From the NCBI GenBank assembly GCA_023409695.1, contig JAEYQZ010000133.1, positions 1 through 19,454 of the forward strand: DNA of 19,454 bases, written 5' to 3'. The notes beneath the pieces were generated by a model. It searched no databases. It was not told the origin of the DNA and was given only the letters and a program-made list of their open reading frames with translations. Source of the DNA: Methanobacteriota archaeon (lineage in GTDB: Archaea; Methanobacteriota; Methanobacteria; Methanobacteriales; Methanobacteriaceae). Both the position numbers and the translations under genes were made by a program. Shown in pieces: positions 7,578-14,744 of the stretch. How positions within the stretch are numbered: the first letter of the stretch is position 1; every line of letters starts with the position of its first letter.

Positions 7578-8016
7578 AAATTTTGATAAAAAATGAGAGT
7601 AAGATCATCGTTAGAGTGGACTGTGATGTGTTAATAATAACTGGAAATATCAAAGTTATAACAAGTTATAGAATATAATTATTAATATTGGTTTTAATGT
7701 CTTATATTTTTTCCTGTTAATACGGTACTTGTAAAACTGCCTGAATTTAAAAAGCATTAAATTTTCGTTAATATAATCCTTTAACTGGCAGGGTAAAATT
7801 ACTAAATCTTGGAAATCAGTTGGTTTAAATTAAAATAGGGGTGCTAAAAATTAATATTAAGTTTTAAAAAGGTTATTTTATTTCACACCGCTTATTTCTA
7901 TTACTTTTATAGATTAATAAGAATATGCAGTAATTTGACAGTTGAAAATTTTATCAAAATAATAAATAACTGCTAAATTAACTTACAGTATATTAATTAT
8001 AATTATTTAGAAAAAC
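7578..8016. other. 440-base gap, nothing recognised
   Basis: AT-rich and stop-rich on both strands. I see short AT repeats (for example AGTTATA twice at about 7655-7670) but no RNA-like structure, terminator or gene that I can support. Confidence 0.4.
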
Positions 8017-8370
8017 TTAGATCGGTGCTATTAGATCATCGTTAATTACGCTGTCTATATTGTTTATTTTATAGTAATATTCATTGAAATCCATTACATG
8101 TCTGTTGATAAATTCTTCTAATTCCTTTTTATCTCCAGGAACTTTTCTACTTGGAAATGTTATAATCATTTCAATTACAGTTTCTTTTTTATTTTCAATA
8201 TTAAATTCACCTTTACAATCATATTCTAAGTACATTTCATATTCATTTAGTTTTTCATAGATGTATTCAATGGACTTTTCATTTAATTCTTTATCCGTAA
8301 AACTGAATTTAATTGGAGTAATTAAGTTACTACCACTATCTAATATTTTGAATTCTTTAAACTCCAACAT
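8017..8370 (-). CDS. Unknown 117-aa acidic protein, paralog of the gene at 10257-10580
   Basis: The ATG at 8370 has a ribosome site (GAGGT) eight bases upstream and is preferred to a TTG at 8391. The protein is soluble and alternates beta-like and helical stretches: PIKFSFTDKELNEKSIEYI, then YEMYLEYDCKGEFNIE, then TVIEMIITFPSRKVP and an acidic tail helix (KKELEEFINRHVMDFNEYY). The same order occurs in the protein at 10257-10580: a strand with DDKLSKENID, YESHITHFKDGSAYEYE, KVINVIIHYPLKKWP, then a helix ending DFLNFYK. So the two are diverged copies of one small domain, perhaps a compact alpha-beta fold. No family name or function is apparent. Confidence 0.65.
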   Translation of the reverse strand: MLEFKEFKILDSGSNLITPIKFSFTDKELNEKSIEYIYEKLNEYEMYLEYDCKGEFNIENKKETVIEMIITFPSRKVPGDKKELEEFINRHVMDFNEYYYKINNIDSVINDDLIAPI

Positions 8371-9113
8371 GTTATTTACCTCGAGTAGCAAGTATAAAAC
8401 TTATAATATTACATAAGTTGATTTAAATTTTGAAATCGGACTCTATTTTTTGTTTAAAAATTGAGAAAGCAAATTTTGATCTCAAAAATGTTATCATACG
8501 TATTAAAAAATTTTTAAAACTTATTTTTACATTTATAGATTTTTTATATATATAATTAATATTTATCTTTAGGGACTCACTTTTACTTCGCAGTTTGAAA
8601 GGCATTTTCAAGTGATTATAAAGATTTTAACTCAAAATGTAAACTTATTTTTTTAATTAATGCATTTAAATGATTATTATACTTTTTGAAGAATATAGAA
8701 TATTTTATAATAGATTCTTGAATATTGTGTTGTGTATTTAAATTCAATGCTGTATAAAATAAACTAAAAGAAGTTGGTAATTGCATGTGAATGAGTACAC
8801 ATGTGATGGGTTGTGAATTTACATTACTAAATTAAGTTCAAGTAAATTTAAGGAATGATGCATTATTTTGATTGAAATTTAATAAAATCAAGTTACAATT
8901 ATATTCCGTCCATTTAAAACAGTAAAATTCGGGTCATAAATTTACATCGGATCTAAAAAAATGATAAACTGGCCAAATATATAAAATAAGCTTATAGAAT
9001 AGTGGCATACGGTTATTTAATAAAAACTCAGCCTTATGGTGTTAAATTAATTTTTATAGTGATCCTACATTAAAAAACACAAATTTATTAATTTATAAAA
9101 ATATACCATAATT
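8371..9113. other. 740-base largely non-coding stretch
   Basis: Apart from a 62-codon minus-strand frame (8423-8611) that starts with TTG, lacks a ribosome site and is almost all Lys/Ile/Phe/Ser codons, nothing looks coding. A perfect 6-bp inverted repeat with an 8-base spacer (CATGTG...CACATG) lies at 8784-8803 and could be a protein-binding site. The right end holds a TATA-like TTTATAAAAATAT (about 9094-9106) serving the gene at 9114. Confidence 0.4.
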
Positions 9114-9329
9114 ATGAATTCTGAAGAGAAGGAAAATATTAAACTGCTGCAGGATAAATTCAAGAGTATTGCAGATATAACTGTCAGTTACGATAGATAT
9201 GACATTATAATATATAACTACGATGAAATTGAAGAAATATCAAAATTTATCGAGGAAGAAACCACCATTAAATCGTGGACCGTATTAAAAACTAAAGTAA
9301 ATCCAAATACTGAGTTTGATTGGATTTAA
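9114..9329 (+). CDS. Unknown 71-aa acidic protein, probably leaderless
   Basis: The frame starts at ATG 9114 about 15-20 bases after a TATA-like element and has no ribosome site, which suggests a leaderless mRNA. The protein (MNSEEKENIKLLQDKFKSI...) is acidic: a helix, two short strands around SYDRYDIIIYNY, an acidic helix (DEIEEISKFIEEE), then a strand and FDWI at the end. I do not recognise it. Codon use and length are consistent with a real small gene. It is convergent with the tRNA-Thr gene. Confidence 0.55.
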   Translation: MNSEEKENIKLLQDKFKSIADITVSYDRYDIIIYNYDEIEEISKFIEEETTIKSWTVLKTKVNPNTEFDWI

Positions 9330-9466
9330 TTTAGGATAAACTTCTATAAGTTAGATTTACTCTATTTTTATAGTTATGTTCCTGTTTTTTAGTTATTATT
9401 TTAGTTAAAATAAGTTGGACTTAAAGATATTCCGTTACAGTTTTATTGGATAAATAACTATTTTTA

Positions 9467-9538
9467 AGCCTGTGAAGGGACTCGAACCCTTATCTGTTAC
9501 TTACGAGGCAACTGCTCTGGCCTTTGAGCTACACAGGC
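9467..9538 (-). tRNA. tRNA-Thr (anticodon CGU)
   Basis: All arms are present: acceptor GCCTGTG/CACAGGC, D stem GCTC/GAGC with GG in the loop, anticodon stem GTTGC/GTAAC with loop CTCGTAA (anticodon CGT in DNA, reading ACG), and T stem AAGGG/CCCTT with loop TTCGAGT. The discriminator base is U73, as in archaeal threonine tRNAs. CCA is not encoded, there is no intron, and the variable loop is only four bases. No copy of its 3' end occurs elsewhere in the window, so there is no sign that this tRNA is a used attachment site. Confidence 0.95.
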
Positions 9539-9553
9539 TAATGAAATTTTTTT

Positions 9554-9656
9554 AAAAAAAGTGCCGTGAACTATTAAGGTGATTGCAATCAGCTCAGGGC
9601 ATTGCTTTAAAAAAGCAGCAAACTTCTTAATTTTAAAGACATATTTTAAAATATCT
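9554..9656 (-). ncRNA. Candidate structured small RNA just upstream of tRNA-Thr
   Basis: On the minus strand a TATA-like element (9689-9676) predicts a start near 9656. The following 100 bases contain no reading frame but fold well: a small hairpin TTGCT/AGCAA (9621-9602), then a long one in which TGCCCTGAGCT (9601-9591) pairs with AGTTCACGGCA (9572-9562) with a single C-C mismatch and one G-U pair. This second stem is followed almost at once by seven T residues (9560-9554), like a transcription terminator. The transcript would end 15 bases before the tRNA gene. It could be an independent small RNA or a terminated leader. Ends are approximate. Confidence 0.45.
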
Positions 9657-9660
9657 TCAA

Positions 9661-9689
9661 TGTAACGTTGTTACAACATATATATAACT
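9661..9689 (-). promoter_or_regulatory. TATA box with inverted repeat at the predicted start of the candidate small RNA
   Basis: A TATA-like stretch (AGTTATATATATGT on the minus strand, 9689-9676) is followed by a perfect inverted repeat TGTAAC-GTT-GTTACA (9661-9675). The repeat lies between the TATA box and the predicted transcription start, a classic archaeal repressor position. Confidence 0.45.
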
Positions 9690-9784
9690 TTTATTATTGA
9701 TAAAACCCGAAAAACGTTTAGAAATAGTAATAGGATAGATCTTTACTTAATAAACATAAAGAATAATTAAAATAGCATGTTTTT

Positions 9785-10126
9785 TTATTTTCGAACTTCT
9801 TTTTTGAGCATTGTTATAATTTTTAGCTGGCGTTTCCCGTTTATCCCAATATCTTTTAATTCTTTCAAGATATTTTTTATTGTGCTATCCGAATTTAATT
9901 CCAATTTAAGATTTTCTAGAGATATATCGGTCTTTGAATCTTCTACAAATTCTTTAAATTCTCTCAATTCTTTCTTATCAAATTCTTTTAATCTTTCCTT
10001 TTGAAAATCTTCTAGGTTTATATCATTAAAATAGTTATGTTCCAATTCATCAAATGAGTGTAATTTAATTTTATCAAGCTCTTTTAATGGATTTTCTTCT
10101 TTATTTCCGGAATTCTTATTCTTCAT
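9785..10126 (-). CDS. Unknown 113-aa highly charged helical protein
   Basis: The ATG at 10126 follows a modest ribosome site (GTGGTA). The product is very rich in Lys, Glu, Leu, Asp and Asn, without cysteine or membrane segments, and looks like a string of amphipathic helices (FQKERLKEFDKKELREFKEF), then a small C-terminal module (TIKNILKELKDIGINGKRQLKIITML) that resembles a helix-hairpin or SAP-like fold. I do not recognise a family. The opposite-strand frame at 9777-10004 is a shadow. The gene sits upstream of the candidate small RNA and tRNA-Thr, same strand. Confidence 0.65.
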   Translation of the reverse strand: MKNKNSGNKEENPLKELDKIKLHSFDELEHNYFNDINLEDFQKERLKEFDKKELREFKEFVEDSKTDISLENLKLELNSDSTIKNILKELKDIGINGKRQLKIITMLKKEVRK

Positions 10127-10256
10127 AATACCACTTTTGAGTTGATTAGTTTTAAAACTATAATCATTGAATTAATTAATAAATGAGTTTATATTCTATT
10201 AATTTAGTTTTTATAATTTATTTAATTTATCTTTAAAGATATATGTTAAAAATGAG

Positions 10257-10580
10257 CTAGTAATCACCTTTATTTTTGTAAAAATTCAAGAAATCATCGG
10301 CAAAATCATTAATTAATTTAAGGTCTCTCTGTTCCTCAACAGGCCATTTTTTAAGGGGATAATGTATTATTACATTAATTACTTTGTCTTCTGGATCTAT
10401 TTCATATTCATAAGCACTGCCGTCTTTAAAATGAGTTATATGTGATTCATATCCAAGTAATTTTTTGCCTATATCATCTATATTTTCTTTAGATAACTTA
10501 TCATCCATTAATTTTATTTTAAAACTAACGAAACCTTTTCGAGGTTGACCTATTTTTCTCTGGTTTATTATTTTTATCAT
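10257..10580 (-). CDS. Unknown 107-aa protein, paralog of the gene at 8017-8370
   Basis: I choose ATG 10580 (MIKIINQRK...) because a GGTGAT ribosome site lies just upstream; GTG 10589 would overlap that site. The protein has the same element order as the 8017-8370 product: FVSFKIKLMDDKLSKENIDD, YESHITHFKDGSAYEYE, INVIIHYPLKKWPVEE and a terminal helix DFADDFLNFYKNK. Identity between the two by eye is only about a quarter, concentrated in the D-x-x-L, I-I-x-(Y/F)-P and tail-helix positions. No known family is apparent. It lies 130 bases upstream of the gene at 9785-10126 on the same strand and may share its transcript. Confidence 0.65.
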   Translation of the reverse strand: MIKIINQRKIGQPRKGFVSFKIKLMDDKLSKENIDDIGKKLLGYESHITHFKDGSAYEYEIDPEDKVINVIIHYPLKKWPVEEQRDLKLINDFADDFLNFYKNKGDY

Positions 10581-10737
10581 TTTCATCACCTATTAATCAT
10601 GTAATTCAATCAGATTACAAATATTAACCAAAAATGAGCCATTACATTAATTAGGGAGATGATTTAGTTATTAATTGGAATGTTTATTTTTATGATATGA
10701 GTTATATGGGAGAATATGCAGTTGAATTATTTCTTTT

Positions 10738-10866
10738 TTATCTTTTCAGCTTACCTTTCAATTCGGCTGCTTTACCTTTGCTTTTTCCTTTTTCTTCTGC
10801 AGTTTTACCCTTTATTTTTCCTTTTAACTCTTTACCTTTGCCTTTAATATCATGGATATCAACCAT
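10738..10866 (-). CDS. CsbD-like Lys/Gly-repeat mini-protein (42 aa)
   Basis: A 42-residue protein (MVDIHDIKGKGKELKGKIKG...) built from repeats of the pattern KGK-x-x-E-x-KGK, the signature of CsbD-family stress proteins, here in a shortened form. The start ATG 10866 is preceded by GGTGGT four bases upstream and by a TATA-like AAAATATATGTA about 35-45 bases upstream (around 10898-10910), both good. CsbD proteins are general-stress proteins of unknown biochemistry in bacteria and are common in methanogens. The longer opposite-strand frame at 10697-10933, rich in Phe, Leu and Pro, is simply its shadow. Confidence 0.7.
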   Translation of the reverse strand: MVDIHDIKGKGKELKGKIKGKTAEEKGKSKGKAAELKGKLKR

Positions 10867-11025
10867 AAGACCACCAGTACTGTTTTTGATTATGATCATA
10901 CATATATTTTATTTTTTATTAAATAATTATTAAATTGCTTTATTACTTAAATCAGCGTTTAGAAGTTTAGTACTCACTTAATAGGAATATTGGATGGTGG
11001 TTAACTAAAATAATGGAAAATAATT

Positions 11026-11068
11026 AAAAAAATAGATTGGTTAATCATTATTTTTGATAACAATGATT
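11026..11068 (-). terminator. Hairpin plus T-run after lemA
   Basis: AATCATT (11043-11049) and AATGATT (11062-11068) form a 7-bp stem with a 12-base loop; on the minus strand it is followed by seven T residues (11032-11026). It lies about 60 bases beyond the stop of the LemA gene. Confidence 0.5.
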
Positions 11069-11126
11069 TATATTTACAAAAAAAGTTAATTTAAAATAAT
11101 AGATTGAGGTTGAGCTTAACTGCTAT

Positions 11127-11720
11127 CTAAATGTTTTCTGCATCTTTTGTGTCATCACTTGAGAAATTAATATGTGGAACTGCTTTTTCGTTCTCATTAA
11201 TTTCAAAATATCTTTCTTCTTCAAATCCAAAGAAGCTGGCAACGATATTGCTTGGAAACATCTGGCATTTATTGTTATACTGCCATACTACGTCATTATA
11301 CATTTGGCGGTAGTAAGCGATCTGATTTTCGGTTTCAGACAGTTGTTTCATTAAATTTTCAAAGCTTTTGTCTGCTTTTAAATCAGGATAAGCTTCTGCA
11401 ACTGCAAACAGGCTTTTTAAAGTTTTAGTTAGATGATTATTTGCCTTTTCATTTTCTTTTACAGTTTCTGCATCTGATAACCCTGCTCGTGCTTCAGTAA
11501 CTCCTTTAAGTGTAGTTTTTTCATGTTTAGCATAGCCTTTTACGGTTTCAACCAGGTTAGCTACCAAATCTACCCTTCTTTCCAATTGAACATTAATCTG
11601 TGACCATGCATTATCCGCACCATTTCTAAGCTTAACCAGGCTGTTATACATAATTACAACAGCTCCAGCTAATCCTCCTATGATTAGAACGACTATCAGG
11701 AAGCTTATTTCAATCCACAT
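11127..11720 (-). CDS. lemA: LemA family protein
   Basis: A 197-residue membrane-anchored protein. Residues 4-26 are one hydrophobic segment (FLIVVLIIGGLAGAVVIMY), followed by the LemA hallmark YNSLVKLRNGADNAWSQINVQ and RRVDLVANLVETVKGYAKHE, then a long helical bundle ending NNKCQMFPSNIVASFFGFEE, also typical of the family. LemA proteins have an outside N-terminus and a cytoplasmic coiled region; their molecular role is not established. The ATG at 11720 has a GGTGG ribosome site seven bases upstream and a TATA-like GCTTATATATCTG at about 11783-11795. It appears to be a single-gene unit. Length is normal. Confidence 0.92.
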   Translation of the reverse strand: MWIEISFLIVVLIIGGLAGAVVIMYNSLVKLRNGADNAWSQINVQLERRVDLVANLVETVKGYAKHEKTTLKGVTEARAGLSDAETVKENEKANNHLTKTLKSLFAVAEAYPDLKADKSFENLMKQLSETENQIAYYRQMYNDVVWQYNNKCQMFPSNIVASFFGFEEERYFEINENEKAVPHINFSSDDTKDAENI

Positions 11721-11882
11721 TTCAAACCACCGTTTTAAAATAATTATCTTTTATTAATTACAAACTATTCTTTTATGATCAGATATATAAGCTTTTTCAA
11801 ATTATTAATAAGACCATAGGTGGATTTAAAAAGATAACTGGAGTATAGCACATTTTAAGAATAAAAAAAGTATAATGGGCAT

Positions 11883-12587
11883 TTATTGGACTTTAAAAGT
11901 GTTAATTATCTTGTTAAACACTGCTTTTGTTTCTTCAATATCTGAAGCCATTGTTGCACACATTATGACATAATTTACTTCTTTATGGGGGTATCTTTTT
12001 TCAAATGCTATAATTCGCGTATATTCGTATTTATTGTTACTGGTATGAAATCCCGTATATGTAAATTCATAGGCTTTCAATCCGCTTAAAGTAAAGTTTC
12101 TTGTTGTTATTTTCACATTTATATAATTTGGATACATATTGGTTGCATTTGTAGTATTTACCCAGCTTTGAATTAATGCTTCGGACATAAAACCTTCAGG
12201 ATGAGAAAAATTTCCTGTGCTGTTGACAGTATCTTCAGTTTTAGTCACAATAAAGGCAGTGGTTGGCATTGATTCACCATTGGCTCTGGCGGTATTAGGA
12301 TCACCGACAGCAGCCAGGTATTCATTGGTTAAGTAAATACGGGAATATGTTTTATTTGTTTCAGTGTCAATTTCAGTTGCTTTTTTTATATTGGCTTTTT
12401 CAGTATAATCTTGCCAGCTTCCAGGATAATCAAAGCTAATATTGTTTTTTGAAAAGGCTTTGGTAGAATTATTAAGATTGTTAATTGTGTTAAAATAGTT
12501 TAAATTGTTCAAATTCAAAAAAACTGATAGACCAACAATTATTATTCCTATTGCTAAAATTAATGCATACTGCTTTGATTTCTTCAT
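11883..12587 (-). CDS. Exported PsbP-like protein
   Basis: A 234-residue protein with a short basic start and one hydrophobic segment (about 7-25, ALILAIGIIIVGLSVFL) acting as signal or membrane anchor. After an Asn-rich linker comes NNISFDYPGSWQDY (about 48-61), the entry motif of PsbP-like domains common in methanogens, and the C-terminus (EYTRIIAFEKRYPHKEVNYV, then a helix ending IINTFKVQ) fits the same fold. Many N-x-S/T sequons agree with an extracellular, possibly glycosylated protein. Start ATG 12587 has a GGGGA ribosome site, and a TATA box (AATATATAAATC) lies at about 12636-12648. A T-run (11869-11863 on this strand) may end transcription. It is divergent from the radical SAM gene. 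Role unknown. Confidence 0.7.
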   Translation of the reverse strand: MKKSKQYALILAIGIIIVGLSVFLNLNNLNYFNTINNLNNSTKAFSKNNISFDYPGSWQDYTEKANIKKATEIDTETNKTYSRIYLTNEYLAAVGDPNTARANGESMPTTAFIVTKTEDTVNSTGNFSHPEGFMSEALIQSWVNTTNATNMYPNYINVKITTRNFTLSGLKAYEFTYTGFHTSNNKYEYTRIIAFEKRYPHKEVNYVIMCATMASDIEETKAVFNKIINTFKVQ

Positions 12588-12733
12588 ATAATTTCCCCTT
12601 AAGCCAAAAGATTATGTTATTTGTCTATATGCGTGATTTATATATTTTATTAAAAATCATGGGGTAAAGTAGCAACATATAAATACAAAAATTGAGTTAT
12701 TAGCATATAACGTTAAATCGAAAAGGTGTTAAA

Positions 12734-13891
12734 ATGGCTTTTCATGTAATGATAATTCCTACTTTGGGCTGTCCTTCTGAGTGTAATTATTGCTGGAGTT
12801 CTGAGGAGGGATCTCCTGTAATGAGCATTGAAACTGTTGAAGAAATCGTTAGCTGGCTTAAAACTTTCCGCGATGAACCAGTTACATTTACGTTTCATGG
12901 GGGAGAACCTTTACTGGCTGGTTTGGATTTTTATAAAAAAGCGCTGCCAATGCTGCAGAATGGATTAAAACATTTAAAACCGGCTTTTGCCCTTCAAACT
13001 AATCTATGGGCTATGACCGATGAGCTCGCAGAACTTTTCAGTGAGTATAATATTCCAATTGGTTCAAGTTTAGACGGACCTGAGGAACTTAATGACTTTC
13101 AAAGAGGGAAAGGCTATTATGAACGGACCATGAAAGGCTATGAAATTGCAAAAGCCCATGGTTTAAAAGTTAGTTTCATATCTACATTTACTTCTTATTC
13201 CATCGATTATAAAGAAGATATTTTTAACTTTTTCCTTGAAAAAGGTTTAACACTTAAATTACACCCTGCATTGCCTTCACTGCGCAGTGAAGACCCTACT
13301 AAATGGTCAGTTGATCCTGAAAAATACGGCGAGCTGCTGATCTATCTTCTGGATAAATATCTGGACAATATGGGCGAAATTGAGATTATGAATATAGATC
13401 ATCTCTGTAAATGCGTCCTTACTCGCAGGGGAACTGTATGTACTTACGTGGATTGTATGGGTGATACATTTGCTGTAGGTCCTGATGGAAGCATATATCC
13501 ATGTTACAGGTTTGTAGGAATGCCGGAATATGTTATGGGCAACGTTCATGACCATCCGACAGTTGAAGATCTCTCTAAATCTTCTCCTGCAAAGCTACTT
13601 GATGAATTTAAGGACTATGTGGATAAAGAATGCAAAAGATGTTCATATGTGAAATTTTGCAGAGGGGGATGTCCTTACAACGCTTTAAAGATTAATGAAG
13701 AAACCAATAAAGCCGAAATTGGCGGTGTGGACCCTCACTGTGAGGCTTATAAAATAATATTTAAGGAAATAACTGATCGTGTAAATAAAGAGTTCTTATC
13801 TTCACAGGGCATGATGGCATTTGGTGGAGGTAAGTCTGAAGAAAAAGCTCAAAAGTCAGGGATAATGTCCATAATGCTTAAACGTATTTAG
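12734..13891 (+). CDS. Radical SAM/SPASM peptide-modifying enzyme
   Basis: A 385-residue radical SAM enzyme. The [4Fe-4S]-SAM site is CPSECNYC (C13, C17, C20; C-x3-C-x2-C), followed by HGGEP at 55-59, the SAM-binding motif. The C-terminal SPASM domain has cysteines at 225, 227, 236, 241, 257, 300, 303, 309, 313 and 336, including CKRCSYVKFCRGGC, enough for two auxiliary clusters. This architecture is typical of enzymes that modify cysteine, serine or other residues of peptides or proteins (anSME, PqqE, sactisynthases). From memory it matches the methanogen group TIGR04083 (Mhun_1560 family). Two Cys-rich peptide genes lie just downstream (14056-14229 minus, 14577-14744 plus) and are likely substrates. 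Start ATG 12734 has an AAGGTG ribosome site and a TATA-like CATATAAATAC at about 12676-12686. Confidence 0.92.
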   Translation: MAFHVMIIPTLGCPSECNYCWSSEEGSPVMSIETVEEIVSWLKTFRDEPVTFTFHGGEPLLAGLDFYKKALPMLQNGLKHLKPAFALQTNLWAMTDELAELFSEYNIPIGSSLDGPEELNDFQRGKGYYERTMKGYEIAKAHGLKVSFISTFTSYSIDYKEDIFNFFLEKGLTLKLHPALPSLRSEDPTKWSVDPEKYGELLIYLLDKYLDNMGEIEIMNIDHLCKCVLTRRGTVCTYVDCMGDTFAVGPDGSIYPCYRFVGMPEYVMGNVHDHPTVEDLSKSSPAKLLDEFKDYVDKECKRCSYVKFCRGGCPYNALKINEETNKAEIGGVDPHCEAYKIIFKEITDRVNKEFLSSQGMMAFGGGKSEEKAQKSGIMSIMLKRI

Positions 13892-13997
13892 TTATATTTG
13901 GGTAATTCTCAGATTATGTTTAGAATCTATTTGCATCCATTAAGTTCTATTTTTACCCTGACTTGCCTAATTTTAAAATAAGAAATAATCATATAAT

Positions 13998-14039
13998 AGA
14001 ATTTTGAGTATTCAACCGTAATAGTTAACCCAAAATTCT
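13998..14039. terminator. Two-way hairpin between the radical SAM gene and Cys-peptide 1
   Basis: AGAATTTTG (13998-14006) and CAAAATTCT (14031-14039) form a perfect 9-bp stem with a 24-base loop, located between the convergent stops of the radical SAM gene (13891) and the minus-strand peptide gene (14056). A-T-rich flanks suit termination from either side. Confidence 0.55.
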
Positions 14040-14055
14040 TTATCTATAATTTTAA

Positions 14056-14229
14056 TTACTCAAATACATATCCGCACTTAGTACAGCGGAATTTAGATCC
14101 TTTTGGGACCTTGGATCCTGAATGTTTGTATTCAACACCTACAAGTAAACCTGTTGAATCATCCTGTATAATATGTTTATCTTTACAACCGCATTTAGGG
14201 CATTTTTTGCTTAATTCTTCTGTTTTCAT
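14056..14229 (-). CDS. Cys-rich peptide 1, candidate radical SAM substrate (57 aa)
   Basis: A 57-residue peptide starting MKTEELSKKCPKCGCKD and ending FRCTKCGYVFE, with five cysteines in two groups: CPKCGC and CTKC. The start ATG 14229 has a very strong ribosome site (AGGAGG, seven bases upstream). It aligns with the peptide at 14577-14744: both have MKxx(E/D)L(S/A)KKCPKCG near the start and CTKCGYVF near the end, with an unrelated middle (here a Gly/Ser/Lys segment, GVEYKHSGSKVPKGSK). The two CxxC knuckles could simply bind zinc, but the position beside the radical SAM/SPASM enzyme suggests a modification target; from memory such peptides in methanogens are grouped as TIGR04165. It is convergent with the enzyme gene. 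Confidence 0.8.
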   Translation of the reverse strand: MKTEELSKKCPKCGCKDKHIIQDDSTGLLVGVEYKHSGSKVPKGSKFRCTKCGYVFE

Positions 14230-14275
14230 GTCTTCGCCTCCTAAAATTATTTAATTTTAGAGATTTTTATATTAG

Positions 14276-14291
14276 TTCGGCTTTTCCCGAA
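14276..14291 (-). promoter_or_regulatory. Inverted repeat near the start of the Cys-peptide 1 transcript
   Basis: TTCGG-CTTTTC-CCGAA is a perfect 5-bp inverted repeat lying 47 bases before the ATG of Cys-peptide 1. A TATA-like ATTTATATA (about 14326-14317 on this strand) puts the transcription start near 14295, so the repeat is at the very 5' end of the mRNA: an operator or a leader hairpin. Confidence 0.4.
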
Positions 14292-14331
14292 TGTATATTA
14301 TAATATATCAATCAAGTATATAAATATTGCT

Positions 14332-14408
14332 CTAAGCTTAAACTTTAATTTAAACTAAGCGCTAAAACGCCAAAAACTTTATAATGAGGTTTAAAGTTGT
14401 AAGCTTAG
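14332..14408. repeat. Long imperfect inverted repeat between the two Cys-peptide genes
   Basis: CTAAGCTTAAACTTT at 14332-14346 is the reverse complement of AAAGTTGTAAGCTTAG at 14393-14408 apart from one extra base, and pairing continues inward with TTTAAAC (about 14350-14356) against GGTTTAAA. The result is a hairpin of roughly 20 bp with a 30-40 base loop containing GCGCTAAAACGC. It could be a small RNA, a terminator-like structure, or a footprint of a small mobile element. It lies in the divergent region that drives both peptides. Confidence 0.5.
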
Positions 14409-14576
14409 ATACAGGGTTCTGTTTATTAATTTGTTCATTTAGATTCTTATTTCTTTTGCATATGTTTAAAAATAAATTGAACTTATCATAAGTTTAATTA
14501 AATTAGAAAAAGAAATAGTTATTTGACATTAAAATGTTAAAATAATAAGTATAATGTTTATAAGAGGTATGCTAAA

Positions 14577-14744
14577 ATGAAAATAGGTGACTTGGCTAAA
14601 AAATGCCCTAAATGTGGCGGTGTAGATAAAACAGTTAAAAGGGATATAGAAACTGAACATCATGCTCATGCGACAACAGGGGCTGTTGTTTGTACTAAAT
14701 GTGGATATGTATTTAGATCAAAGAAAGATGAGGAAGAAGAATAA
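14577..14744 (+). CDS. Cys-rich peptide 2, candidate radical SAM substrate (55 aa)
   Basis: A 55-residue peptide starting MKIGDLAKKCPKCGGVDK and ending CTKCGYVFRSKKDEEEE. It shares both CxxC blocks with Cys-peptide 1 but has only four cysteines (GG where peptide 1 has GC), a histidine cluster in the middle (EHHAHATTG) and an acidic tail. The ribosome site is GAGGT, eight bases before ATG 14577. The pair looks like an old duplication pointing outward from a shared promoter region. Zinc-ribbon folding, radical SAM modification, or both are possible; the conserved ends and variable middle resemble a precursor family, but no protease or exporter gene is seen nearby. Confidence 0.8.
   Translation: MKIGDLAKKCPKCGGVDKTVKRDIETEHHAHATTGAVVCTKCGYVFRSKKDEEEE

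Noticed and set aside
8423..8611. 62-codon minus-strand reading frame
   Set aside because: TTG start, no ribosome site, composition (Lys, Ile, Phe, Ser) expected from random AT-rich DNA, no recognisable feature.
9467..9538. tRNA-Thr as an integration site for the small-gene island
   Set aside because: The tRNA is intact, no duplicate of its 3' end is seen and the only recombinase is 4 kb away beside a different disrupted gene.
10697..10933. 78-codon plus-strand frame rich in Phe, Leu and Pro
   Set aside because: It is the antisense of the Lys/Gly-repeat CsbD-like gene at 10738-10866, which has the ribosome site and promoter.
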